Source: Anaeromyces robustus (lineage: Eukaryota; Neocallimastigomycota; Neocallimastigomycetes; Neocallimastigales; Neocallimastigaceae). From it: a stretch of DNA of 64,000 nucleotides. The notes under the pieces were generated by a model, which made no database searches, was not told the origin of the DNA, and saw only the letters and a list, made by a program, of their open reading frames with translations. Within the stretch, counting starts at the first letter, position 1. Each line of letters opens with the position of its first letter. Made by a program: the position numbers and the translations under genes. The stretch lies in the NCBI GenBank assembly GCA_002104895.1, contig MCFG01000228.1:26001-90000 (forward strand). The letters run 5' to 3'. Below, in pieces: positions 41,605 through 52,369 of this stretch.

Positions 41605-43879
41605 TCTATTTATTTATTTATTTATTTGTATTTTTATAAAATGAATTTTAACGTAATAAAAAATTACTCATTATTAATAAATTATTCTGTTTAATTTATA
41701 TTACTGTATTCAGTTAAAAAATAATAATGATATGAAGTATTTCATAATCAAATTTAAATATCAATATTGTATAATTATTTAGGTAATTCGACTATTATTT
41801 AATTATAATTATTATTTAATAATATTGATATTATTAATAATGTCTAATATTTGAATAGTTTTAATTATTATACCTTAAAATACTCTCATGTTAATTTCGC
41901 CAAAGATTATTATTTATTATTATAGTAAGAAAAACATTCAATATTAGCATAATCTTCGTCTAAAATTTCATAATAAAATAATAAATAAGATTCTAGTATC
42001 GGAATAATGTCAATAGTATCAATTAATAATGAATTAATATGTATCATAATACTAAAAATATATAATAAATGTATATGATGATCATAATATTTATATTTCA
42101 GTAGCCCGATTTTATTTTAAAATATATATATTTCAGGTTTATCTTAAACAATTTAAAACTAAAAAAAAAATAAAGGTTCATTTTTTCTTCAGTTAATTTA
42201 ATATATATATTATAAAAATTATATAAATTATAGATATCGTTATATAACTATATTTATTAAGTAAATAATAATAATAATAAAATAAAAAAAATAAAATAAA
42301 ATAAATAAATAAAAAAAAAAAAAAAAAGATGATGAAGATTAAACAAAAAACAAATATAAAAATTCTAATTAATAAATAGAAATTTTAATTAACAAAAAGA
42401 AATAAAATAATAATGAAAGTTTTTTTTTTCTTTTCATTATTATGCTAGTTGTGATAAATTGAACTAATTTATATTATTCATGTTATAATTAAATAATTAC
42501 ATTATAAATAATAAATAATTAACTATAAATATCAATAATTATTTTATATTATTTATATAATAATTGTAATATTTTACTAATAATGAATGATATTCAAATT
42601 GATATTAGAATATATAATTATTTAATTTTCATTTCTGTAATTATTTTTAGGTTTTTCTTTTTAAGAAATGAAAAAAATAAAATAAAATAAAATAAATATA
42701 CCAATATTAAAATAAATTTACCAAAAATATAAGAATAATTAAATAATTATTAATTAAATTAGTTTTAATTTTTACTATTGATACTTTTAATAAAAAGAAA
42801 CTCTGTAAAAATTTAATATTTATTGGAAAAATTAATATAAAAATAATAATTAATTAATTAATTAATTAATTATAAAAAATAATTAAAAAGTTATGTTTTT
42901 TTTAAAAGATAATATAGCATAATTATTAATAAAAAAAATTAAATAATAAATAAAAATAATAAAAATAAATTAAATTAAATTAAATTAAAACAATAAAATA
43001 ATAATATATACATAAATTAGGAATAATATTTATGTTTCTATAATAATTTGTTTACTTTATAGTATTTACTTTATATTATTTTTTTATGTATTATTATAAT
43101 ATATTATTGTTTAGTAATTATATATAGTTATAATATACTCTTTATTATATTATATTAAAAATACACTTAAATAGTAAAATTAACAATATATTAAAAAGTT
43201 CTTTAATTTATAATTGAAAATGTAATTTTTTAAGAGGGTTTATTGTAAAATAAACAAATTAATTAATTCCCTAAAAAAGAAAGAACCCAGTTATATCAAA
43301 ATGTTTAACATGATTAATATTTAGTATAATAAAATAAAAAAAAACATAATTAAATGTATTTATTTTAACATATTTAATTTTTTTTATATATTATACAATA
43401 TAATTATATATGTAACAGTTTCTATCTTTTTTTATTTTATACATCAAATTTCTTAATAGCATATGTATTTATTATATAAAGTACTGGGTTTAAATTATTC
43501 TACAATTGAATTTGATTTAAAAAATATATATATCCAATTAAGTCATCTTTTTTTATTTTATTATTTGTATTATTAACTATTTATTTTGCTAATCGTATAG
43601 CCATTTAACTTTTATATACTACCATTTATCTAATATTTCATAACTTTTTCCATGATCTTCTTTTTTTTTTTTACTTTAAGTTATAATTAAATATTTTTTA
43701 ATTTATTAAAAACTTTCTTTATGTTTGATTTTATATAATTAAAAATTATCAAATATACATTATATTATATATTATATTTATATATATATTTATATTTTAA
43801 TATTTAATATTATTTCCTTATATAAGTATATATAAATTTTTATTTTTCTTTGTTTTTTTTTTTTTGTTTTGTTTTTGTT
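40508..43879. other. Intergenic, mostly featureless, one coding remnant
   Basis: Upstream of the CotH pseudogene. TTTAG and TTTTA pentamer runs lie at 40540-40600, (TTTA)n at 41550-41625, and TTAA repeats at 42850-42872. The segment 40780-40930 is less A/T-pure and may be the old CotH promoter. A minus-strand stretch at 41915-42085 looks coding-derived. Otherwise nothing recognisable. Confidence 0.5.
41915..42085 (-). pseudogene. Possible coding remnant, ~57 codons
   Basis: The minus strand has an open stretch reading in part INSLLIDTIDIIPILESYLL, then FYYEILDEDYANIECFSYY, ended by two adjacent TAA codons. The mixture of residues (Asp, Glu, Pro, Cys) is unlike background translation. No start, no family match; may be debris of a larger gene. 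Confidence 0.3.
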
Positions 43880-44070
43880 TTTGCCTTATTATTATTAAAA
43901 TGGAAAAATTATAAACATGTTTTTATATAATTTTTTTCCATTATATAATTTTAAAAAAGAAAAATAATTAATAAATTAATTTAAGAAATGAATTCATTAG
44001 TAAAGATCAATATCCATCAATTTGGGATATATATAGTGAATATATTGCCTATAAAATGATACCAAATACA
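43880..44070 (+). pseudogene. Remnant of promoter and 5' end of a seven-helix gene
   Basis: The ~110 bases before 43988 closely match the ~110 bases before the copy B start at 45508 (shared AAAATGGAAAAATTATAAA-type leader, and an almost identical run directly before ATG). The coding remnant begins ATGAATTCATTAG, has lost several bases (frame shift after MNSLV), then reads DQYPSIWDIYSEYIAYKMIP, matching the family N-terminus. Nothing of the rest of the gene remains. Confidence 0.85.
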
Positions 44071-45507
44071 TACAACATAAAAGAAAACCACACATAAAAT
44101 ATTAAAATAGAAAATTAAAACAAAAATAAAAATAAAAATGAAATAAGTGGAAAGTGGAAAAATAAAATTAATAATTATTTTTTTTATTTTTTAGAAAAAT
44201 AACTTCTTTTTATAACATTAATCAACATTACATAAATTATAAATTATAAAAATATTATACTTTAATTAATTTATTTTTGATAATTTTTAAATGTTATAAA
44301 ATAAGATATTAAAAATAAATTAGAGTCAACAGAATTTAATATTATAGTTAACAAAAATGGAAATTATATTTTTATTTTAAAATAATTTTCCCATTTTTCC
44401 AATTTTTCCATTTTTGTTAATTTTAATTATCAATATTTATTAATATTTGTTTATTTTAAAATTTTTTAATAATTATTTTTTCAAATATTTAATATTATTG
44501 ACATATAAAAATATAATTATTTTTAAACTGATATGATATAAATTAACTTAGATTATTCATTATTATAATTATTATAATAATAACTAATAATTAATAAGTG
44601 ATAAGTAATATATTGTCAATTCAAAAGTAATAATAACAATAATAATGATGATAATAATAATAATTATAAAAAAAAAACAAGTTTATATATACACAAAGAA
44701 ATAGAATTCTACATATAATATATTGTATAACATTTCAATTTCTGATGAAAAGATGTTTAAAAGCTTTATTTTTGTAAAAATGAAATGAAGCATTCAATCC
44801 AAATTGAGTCCTTTCAAGTATCACTAATAGATATATAAATATTTAATAATAATAGAATTTAATAATGTTAGAAACACATTTTTATACAGTCACAATGCAT
44901 TATATATACATCTATTTTTTTATTACATATAAAAAATATATATAATTTAATGATTTTACCATTCTACTTTCTTGCTTTAATTATTATTTAATTATTCTTA
45001 CATATTGGTGAATTTTGTTTTAATATTGGTATATTTATTTTATTTTGTTTTATTTTATTTTATTTTATTTTATTTTATTTTATTTTATTTTTTTCATTCC
45101 TTAAAAAGAAAATTCTAAAAATAATTACAGAAATGAAAATTAAATAAATATATATTATATTATATTATATTATATTATATTATATTATATTATATTATAT
45201 TATATTATATTATATTATATTATATTATATTATATTATATTATATTATATTATATTATATTATATTATATTATATTATATTATATTATATTATATTATAT
45301 TATATTATATTATATTATATTATATTATTTATAATCTCAAAAAGTCTAAAAACAAAACAAAATAAACAAATATAAATATTATTATTTTATATTTATTTTT
45401 CTTCTTTTATTATTATTATTATTATTATTAAAATAGAAAAATTATAAATATGTTTTTATATACTTAGATTTTAAAAAAGAAAAATAATTAATAAATTAAT
45501 TTAAGAA
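44071..45507. other. Intergenic upstream of copy B
   Basis: A/T-rich, with an (ATTTT)n run at 45035-45090 and a long TATAT pentamer array at 45151-45328. The last ~100 bases before 45508 are the conserved leader shared with the remnant at 43880. No gene seen. Confidence 0.55.
45151..45328. repeat. Pentanucleotide array (TATAT)n, ~35 copies
   Basis: About 178 bases of perfect TATAT pentamers, ~180 bases upstream of the copy B start codon. Confidence 0.97.
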
Positions 45508-46686
45508 ATGAATCCATTAGTAGAAATCCTTAAAAATCAATATCCATCAAGTTGGGATATGTATAATGATTATGTTGCCTCTGGAATTAACTTCAATAGT
45601 TTTGCATGGATTCTTTTAATTTTAGTTATTGAAGGCAACAAATGGAAAAATAATAAAACCATTTATATAATGTTTATTATTTTTATATCTTGTTACGTAA
45701 GTAAATTCATTGAAATAACTTCTATAATATTATTCCCAAAACAATATAAAGAATATGGTTATGAATATTCTAGTAATGAAGGTTATAAATGGAGTCATGC
45801 TATATCACGTGTGATTATATATACTGGTAGTATAGTAGGTGATTGGTATCTTTTAATTAGAACAAAAACATTTGTAAAGTCTAATAGAAAAATAATATGG
45901 GTATTTATAGCATGTATATTTTATAATATGACAACATTAATGAAAATATATATTAATTTTAAATATGTTCCATTCAAAGATAATTTTGACCCAGTAAATG
46001 ATAAACTTGATTACTATACACGTAAATTAGAATATAAAAAAATTAAATGGTTTTGTGATTTAACTATACAATTAGCTAGTATATGTTATGATATTACTGT
46101 TCTGATAACTTTAAAAAGGAATATTTTTAATAATTTTAATTATGATAATGTTATAAATGGAAAATCAAAAGGAAGTCTTCTTATAGTAAAATTCCAACTA
46201 CTTTCAGAATATCGTATATATTTAACTGTAATGTTTTCATTGTTTGCTTCTCCATTAATATTTTTATTTTGTTTAAAATTGTTAATGGCTGAGTTCAATG
46301 AAGACTTAAATAATAATCCTGAAAATAAAATAGAGTATATTAAAGTTTATTGTAATGACAATGATATTGAAAATATAAGAAAAGCTTTTATGAATCTATC
46401 TTACATTCTTATCTTTATTGATCAAATCATGCTTAAATATCTTGCAAGGAATTATGATAAGCGATTTGAACAACATAGAAATCGAAAAATTTATATCAAT
46501 GATAGTGTTTCTAATAATAATAGTAATAATAATATTTCTGTTACTAATAATAAGAGCAAAAATAAATATAAAAAATATCATAATAATAATAATACTTGTG
46601 AAGATATTGAAAATCAAAGTTTAATTAGTGATTATTATTATAATAATAATAATAATAATAATGTTGATTTTATAAACAAGGTATAG
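45508..46686 (+). CDS. Seven-helix membrane protein, copy B, function unknown
   Basis: Single exon, 392 residues, a close paralogue of the gene at 35378. It has the same helix plan, the same blocks (FPKQYKEYGYEYSSNE, GDWYLLIRT, FDPVNDKLDYYTRKLEYKK, SEYRIYLT, FASPLIFLFC, DQIMLKY) and the same short N-terminus (MNPLVEILKNQYPSSWDMYN). The tail after helix 7 (from about residue 315) is Asn/Lys-rich and poorly conserved except for CEDIENQSLISD (residues 364-375), which carries a potential acidic dileucine signal. Its leader is duplicated at the remnant at 43880, so copies arose by tandem duplication. Conservation of the membrane part against free drift of the tail suggests both copies are under selection. 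Molecular role unknown. Confidence 0.85.
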   Translation: MNPLVEILKNQYPSSWDMYNDYVASGINFNSFAWILLILVIEGNKWKNNKTIYIMFIIFISCYVSKFIEITSIILFPKQYKEYGYEYSSNEGYKWSHAISRVIIYTGSIVGDWYLLIRTKTFVKSNRKIIWVFIACIFYNMTTLMKIYINFKYVPFKDNFDPVNDKLDYYTRKLEYKKIKWFCDLTIQLASICYDITVLITLKRNIFNNFNYDNVINGKSKGSLLIVKFQLLSEYRIYLTVMFSLFASPLIFLFCLKLLMAEFNEDLNNNPENKIEYIKVYCNDNDIENIRKAFMNLSYILIFIDQIMLKYLARNYDKRFEQHRNRKIYINDSVSNNNSNNNISVTNNKSKNKYKKYHNNNNTCEDIENQSLISDYYYNNNNNNNVDFINKV

Positions 46687-46916
46687 AATAAAAATGATAT
46701 TATAATAAGAATACAAATAAAATTAATAAAGTATAACTATAATTATAAAATTTAAAAATTATAAAATTACAAATTCAATAAAACAAATTAATTATAATTA
46801 ATCAAAAGATAATAATAATAAAGTTAAAAGGTATAAACACAATAATAATGGTAATAATAATAGCTTTTAATTAAAAAATTAAAAGTCTCTTATTGAATTA
46901 CAATAGTTCAATAAAT

Positions 46917-47146
46917 CAAAATATAATAATTCAAAATATTTTAACGATTTTTAAAAATTTTTATCAAAATATAATAATTTAAAATATTTTAACAATTTTT
47001 AAAAATTTTTATCAAAATATAATAATTCAAAATATTTTGACGATTTTTAAAAATTTTTATCAAAATATAATAATTCAAAATATTTTAACGATTTTTAAAA
47101 ATTTTTATCAAAATATAATAATTCAAAATATTTTAACGATTTTTGA
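46917..47146. repeat. 48-bp tandem repeat, ~4.8 copies
   Basis: Units start at 46917, 46965, 47013, 47061 and 47109, each with the core CAAAATATAATAATT; single-base differences only. It lies ~230 bases downstream of the copy B stop codon. Confidence 0.97.
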
Positions 47147-47354
47147 AAATGGTATAAAAAATATATGAATTATTAAAATAAGCATTAATACTAATAAATA
47201 ATAGAAATAACATTAATAATAATAGAATAAAATAAAATACATAATAATTACTATTAATTGTTTAAATATAAGTAGTCCATTCACACTTATCTGTGATAAG
47301 CACTATGCAAGAAGAGGTATAGAATAATTCTTTAATCATCAATTAGAAAATTTG

Positions 47355-47404
<50 letters not shown>

Positions 47405-47529
47405 AAGAGAGAATATATTTTATAATGAAATATTAATTTTCCAAAATAATTCTTCAATAATTACTAATAAAATAACAATTTTGTTTATGTCACAAAATTC
47501 ATATAATATAATGATATACATAATTATTT

Positions 47530-47790
47530 ACAACCTTCTAAACCAATGACAGATGTTGAATCAAATACATTCTATCTTAACAACAATGATGTATCAACTT
47601 CACATGATAACTCATAATTATTTACTAATAAAATATTAATGCCAATATCTTCTATTTACTAATAATTATTCAACCATTTATTATAAACATTTTCACCCTC
47701 TATTAATTCAAAAGTTTTCTAATGATGAATATTATTCATGAATTCTTTTTATGAAAAGAAACTGGCCGATATTGAAACAAAAAAAAAATA
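47530..47790 (-). pseudogene. Unidentified coding remnant with several stops
   Basis: One minus-strand frame reads KEFMNNIHH*KTFELIEGEN, VYNKWLNNY**IEDIGINIL, then LVNNYELSCEVDTSLLLR* and NVFDSTSVIGLEGCK. At least four stops interrupt it. Residue composition (Trp, Cys, Gly, Pro-poor but mixed) is typical of a former gene rather than spacer. I could not place the family. Confidence 0.45.
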
Positions 47791-48469
47791 TAATTATTAT
47801 TTGTAATTTAGTATTCTGGGTATGAATTTTATTTTAGAATGTTGGATCTTTTTTTAATGGTTTTATACCATATTAATTTAAAGATACTTAAAAAAATAAA
47901 TAAAATAAAATAAAATAAAAAATAAAAAAGAAATAATAAAAAATTATATATTATTTCTTATATTATTCATAATTATAGATCAATAAAAATTTATTTCGAA
48001 CTCTAAAACATAAAATAAAAGTATTATCTATAAATACTATAAATCAAATGATCATTACCCAAAAATAAAAAAAAAAATAATATCTTCTTTAATATTTATT
48101 TATACATAACTTTTTATATTAATATTAATGTATTAAAAAAATAAAAAGTAACGTAAAATAACAAAAAAAATTTAATAAATAATAATAATAAAAAAAAAAT
48201 AAACCTAATATACATATATTAATTACGTTTATAGTGTATGAAATTCTCGAACAATTTTTTACTTCTTTTTGGTAACAAGTAGATTAACAAACAATTGTGA
48301 AATTTTTTGCTAATAGGGAGTGAGTTAAATATTTATTAAAGTGTCAGTGCAATTAATAGAAATCACAACTTCTATATGGAGGTTCGGTTATATATTACAA
48401 TATTACCTGTCTTAATTTCTTATTGTATAATATACTTCTATATAAATTCTATAAAATTTTTTAAATTTT

Positions 48470-49827
48470 AAAAACTATTATCATTATTTTGGAAATTGGA
48501 TTTATCAAGCTACCTTAAATAATTAATATGGTCCCCCTCCTTTTTTTTTTTTTTTTTTTTTGGATCTATATTTAGAACTAATTTACTTTTTTGAATTAGC
48601 ATAATCTTCTTTTCTTCTTTTCTTTTTTTTTATAGTTTCCTTTTTACCTTTCTTCCTATAATTTCTTGTTTTATTTATTTTTATGACTTCATATGTATTT
48701 TAAATTTCTATGTAATATTCTAAGTATTAAAATTCAATAAAGTAATTGTATAACTCTATGCAATAAAAAAAAGACTATAATACAATTCTTTATTGGCTTT
48801 TAAATTACAGTAACTAAACTAAAATACTAGTACTAATGGAATTAATACGTCCTTCTTAAAAATCTTTTAGAATTTATTACTATTCTATTATTCTATTGTT
48901 ATTATAGAAATTAGATCAATTTACCTTACAAGATTAATATGAACACCCTTTCCTTGGTTTTTTTTTAGGTCTCTATTTGGAACTAATTTACTTTTTTGGA
49001 CTGTCATAATCTTCTTTTCTTTTCTTTTCTTTTTTTTTTAATTTTTTTTAGTTTTTTACCTTTCCTATAATTTCCTTGTTTTATTTATCTTTATGACATC
49101 ACATGTATTTTTTAAATTCCTATGTTCCTATGTTATTTTAACTATTAAAAATCAATAAAGTAATATTATAACTCTCTGCTATAAAAAAAAAGGCTATAAT
49201 ACAATTCTTTATTGATTTTTAAATTATAATAACTAAACTAAAATACTAGTACTAATGAAATTTATATCCCTCTTTAAAATCTTTTGGAATTTATTACTAT
49301 TCTATTATTCTATTTTTATTATGGAAATTAGATCAATTTACCTTACAAGATTAATATGAACACCCTTTCCTTGGTTTTTTTTTAGGTCTCTATTTGGAAC
49401 TAATTTACTTTTTTGGACTGTCATAATCTTCTTTTCTTTTCTTTTCTTTTTTTTTTAATTTTGTTTAGTTTTCTACCTTTCCTATAATTTCCTCGTTTTA
49501 CTTATCTTTATGACATCACATGTATTTTTTAAATTCCTATGTTCCTATGTTATTTTAACTATTAAAATTCAATAAAGTCATAATATAAATATCCTTTATA
49601 AAAAAAATAAATTTCCTTACATGATTAACATGGACTTCTCTTCCTCAAATTTTTTAGGATCTCTGTTTAGAACTAATTTACTCTTTTTGAACTATTATAA
49701 TCTTTTTTTTCTTTAGTTTTCTTACCTTTCTTACAATAATTTCCTTGTTTTATATATCTTTATGATATCATATGTATTTTAAATTTCTATGTAACATTCT
49801 AAGTATAAAAATTCAATAAAGTTAACT
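48470..49827. repeat. ~410-bp tandem repeat, three full and one short copy
   Basis: The anchor AACTAATTTACT recurs at 48576, 48981, 49398 and 49671 (spacings ~405, 417 and 273). Each full unit has, in order, a CCTT-containing start, the anchor, CATAATCTTCTTTTC, a TTTC tract, CTATAATTTC(C)TTG, TTATGACATCACATG-like text, an ATTCAATAAAGT word and a paired ACTAGTACTAATG. The last copy lacks the end of the unit. Some text on the minus strand resembles Lys-rich coding DNA, but no open frame survives. Satellite-like array of unknown origin. Confidence 0.85.
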
Positions 49828-50025
49828 GATTGCTATAAAATTTTAAAATTCAATAAAATAATAATTGATTGCTATAAAATTTTAAAATTCAATTAAAATA
49901 ATAATTGATTGCTATAAAATTTTAAAATTCAATAAAATAATAATTGATTGCTATAAAATTTTAAATTCAATAAAATAATAATTGATTGCTATAAAACTTT
50001 AAAATTCAATAAAGTAATAATATAA
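49828..50025. repeat. 39-bp tandem repeat, five copies
   Basis: Units begin GATTGCTATAAAA at 49828, 49867, 49907, 49946 and 49984 (38-40 bases each). The unit includes ATTCAATAAA, which also ends the adjoining ~410-bp units, so the array probably grew from the edge of that repeat. Confidence 0.92.
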
Positions 50026-50849
50026 TTGACTACTATTAAAAAAATAATAATACATATATTGACTAAGCATATTTCATTTATCTATTAATCCAATATTTAT
50101 TAACATTTATTTAAAAAGTTAAATTAAAAAAATTAATGCTTATTTTTTTTAGGACATAAAAAAATATTATTAAAAAATATAAACATAACTTTAAATATTT
50201 GATGCATTTTTCGAGAGTTGAAAATTTTTATATTATAATTTAATGACATATAAAAAATAATAGAATTGTAACATGTCATTATACTTATACTTTAAATTCA
50301 TTTTGAATGTCTTATTCATAATATAACATTCATAAAAATATATATTTTATTTGTGCCAGTCCTAAATAAAGTATTAAAATAATAATATATATATATACTT
50401 TTGCTTTGCCACCAATATTATTTATTCTTTTTTTATTTTAAAAAAGAATAAATAATATAGTATGTTTTTTTATTTTAAAAAAAAACATACTATATATATT
50501 ATATAAAAATCCATTATGTCAAAATTATACTTAAAAAATACTTATAATTAAAAAAAGACATAACTTGACATTTATGCTATGTCCATTTTTTTAAATATTT
50601 AAATAATAAAATATAAAATAATATAAATACTACAATTAAAAATGCTTTTTATATTTTTTCTAAATAAAGATTTTTTAATATTTTTATTTTTTTTTATTAT
50701 TTTTATTTCATAATAATATATTAAAAACATATTAAAAGACAATTTTATTATTATTATTACTATTATATTATTATTATTATTACTATTATATTATTATTAT
50801 TATTATTATTATTATTTCTTTATTTTTTATTATATATATATATTAAAAA
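50026..50849. other. Intergenic upstream of the acidic protein gene
   Basis: A/T-rich, with two adjoining perfect hairpins at 50415-50493, short (TTA)n at 50740-50815 and the presumptive promoter of the gene at 50850. Nothing else recognised. Confidence 0.5.
50415..50493. repeat. Two adjoining near-perfect hairpins
   Basis: First: 19-bp arms ATATTATTTATTCTTTTTT (50415-50433) and its exact reverse complement (50440-50458), loop of six. Second: ATAGTATGTTTTTTT and its reverse complement, ending near 50493, with a short A/T loop. The stems share their junction. Possible cruciform, RNA structure or scar of an inverted insertion. Confidence 0.9.
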
Positions 50850-51684
50850 ATGTATGAAAATTTATTTAATTTTTCACAAACTATAAACAAATCATTACAT
50901 AATTATGAAAAAGAAATTATTGAGAATAAAGAAATAAATAACGATATATATAATGTTGAAGGTAACTAGATTCAAAAATATTTAAAATATTTTAGTAAAT
51001 AGATAATAATTTTTCAACTAAAATTTATTTTATTATTTAATCTTTGATCATTTAAAAGAAATAGAATATAGAGTTATTGAAAATAATATAATCCAAAACA
51101 ATATAAACAATGTATTTAATAATAGTACTACTGAATTATATTCAAATGAAATAAATAGAAATATAATAACAGATATAAATTTAAATGAAAAACAAGAAAA
51201 TATCTTAACAAATTTAGATTTATATGAAATAGTTGAAAATAAATTAACAAATTTAAACTTAAATGATACTTTTGAAAACAATTCAGATGAATTTAATTCA
51301 AGTGAAATTATAGAAAATTCATCAATGAATTTTAATTCAAATGATATCATGGAAGATATATTTGATGATTCAGATTCATCAACCATTATTTACGATGACA
51401 CTGATGAATATCTTGAAAATGAAATAAAATTTGATACTCCAAATAATGACGACAAATTACAAAAAGAATTATTTGATGATATTGATAATTCTTTTGAATT
51501 TGAAACAGAATCTCCAGTAAACGAAAAAGAAGATATGGAAACCGATGAAGATTATCAAATTAAATTTTTATATAATAATAATGATAATTATTTAATAAAT
51601 GATAATTTACATAAACCTAAGACAAAAAAATATAATAATTGTCATTTGAAACGCCAAAATGCTTTTATTATTTGTTCTATATAA
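50850..51684 (+). CDS. Acidic Asn-rich protein, function unknown
   Basis: Two exons, 50850-50961 and 51059-51684, with a 97-base GT-AG intron (phase 1); 245 residues. Starts MYENLFNFSQTINKSLHNYE. Rich in Asn, Asp and Glu throughout, with loosely repeated phrases of the type NLNLND.FENNSDEFNSSEI. The C-terminus becomes basic (HKPKTKKYNNCHLKRQNAF) and ends IICSI. No signal peptide, membrane helix or known domain seen. Most of it is probably disordered. The beginning of exon 2 (about EIEYRVIENNIIQNNINNVF) is echoed in a broken copy at 52085-52215, so it belongs to a locally duplicated family. Real expression is likely but unproven. Confidence 0.65.
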
Positions 51685-52369
51685 TTCAAATATATAACAA
51701 ATGAATATCGATATGATAGTTATTCTAATATCGAATATAACTTTTTTATAATATTATTTAAAATAAATAATATTATATATTATGTATTAATAAAATTTTT
51801 TAAGAAATTTTATTAAAAGATAAAATGTTTTTTAATTTTTAATTATTAATATTTAGTATAAATTTTTATATTCTTTATATTTTAATTTTTTATTTTTTTT
51901 TTTTTTTTACTATCTTAAAATTATATATTATTATTAAAAAATTGTATATTATTAAAAAATTGTATATTATTATTAAAAAGTTGTATATTATTAAAAAAAT
52001 TTTTATATATATTTATAATAGTAAATAAAATAATTGTAATAAAAAATAACCTAATAATAAGGACTAACTATAATAATAAATATATAAGTAAATAATGGAT
52101 TAAATAATAATGAAATTATCGAAAATAATACAATATAAAATAATTTAAACAATATTTTGATTAATAATTCTACTTAATTGAATTTAAATATAATAAATTC
52201 AATAATACATTTTTATTATATTTTTTCCATTTCCATATAAATACTTATATATATAATTTCAGTCTTTTTTTTTTATTTTATATTACTGATATATTTGTCT
52301 TTTTTTATATTTTTATTTCTAATATAATCATTTATAGTTTTTTTTTTTTTTTCTGGTATAAAATAATTT
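51685..52369. other. Intergenic between convergent genes, with one exon copy
   Basis: A/T-rich. Contains three TTGTATATTATTA-type direct repeats (51940-52000) and the degenerate exon copy at 52085-52215. The two flanking genes converge on this interval. Confidence 0.55.
52085..52215 (+). pseudogene. Degenerate copy of exon 2 of the acidic protein gene
   Basis: The frame reads NNEIIENNTI*NNLNNILIN and NST*LNLNIINS, which lines up with EIEYRVIENNIIQNNINNVF and NNSTTELYSNEIN in exon 2 at 51059. Two stops replace former codons. The rest of the gene is absent. Confidence 0.7.

Larger units (their letters stand above)
46687..48469. other. Intergenic with repeats and a coding remnant
   Basis: Holds the 48-bp array (46917-47146), a ~50-base poly-A tract near 47355-47406 and a decayed minus-strand coding stretch (47530-47790). 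The segment 48225-48420 is less A/T-rich but has stops in all frames and no recognisable similarity. Confidence 0.55.

Noticed and set aside
47352-47549. Lys-rich 65-residue open frame
   Set aside because: Arises from the poly-A tract followed by random A/T sequence; no coding character.
48375-48400. GGTTCGGTTA as a tRNA T-arm
   Set aside because: No cloverleaf could be built around it; the acceptor and anticodon stems are missing.
51048-51386. Minus-strand open frame opposite the acidic protein
   Set aside because: Antisense of exon 2 at 51059-51684; the plus strand has a phase-matched upstream exon and start codon.
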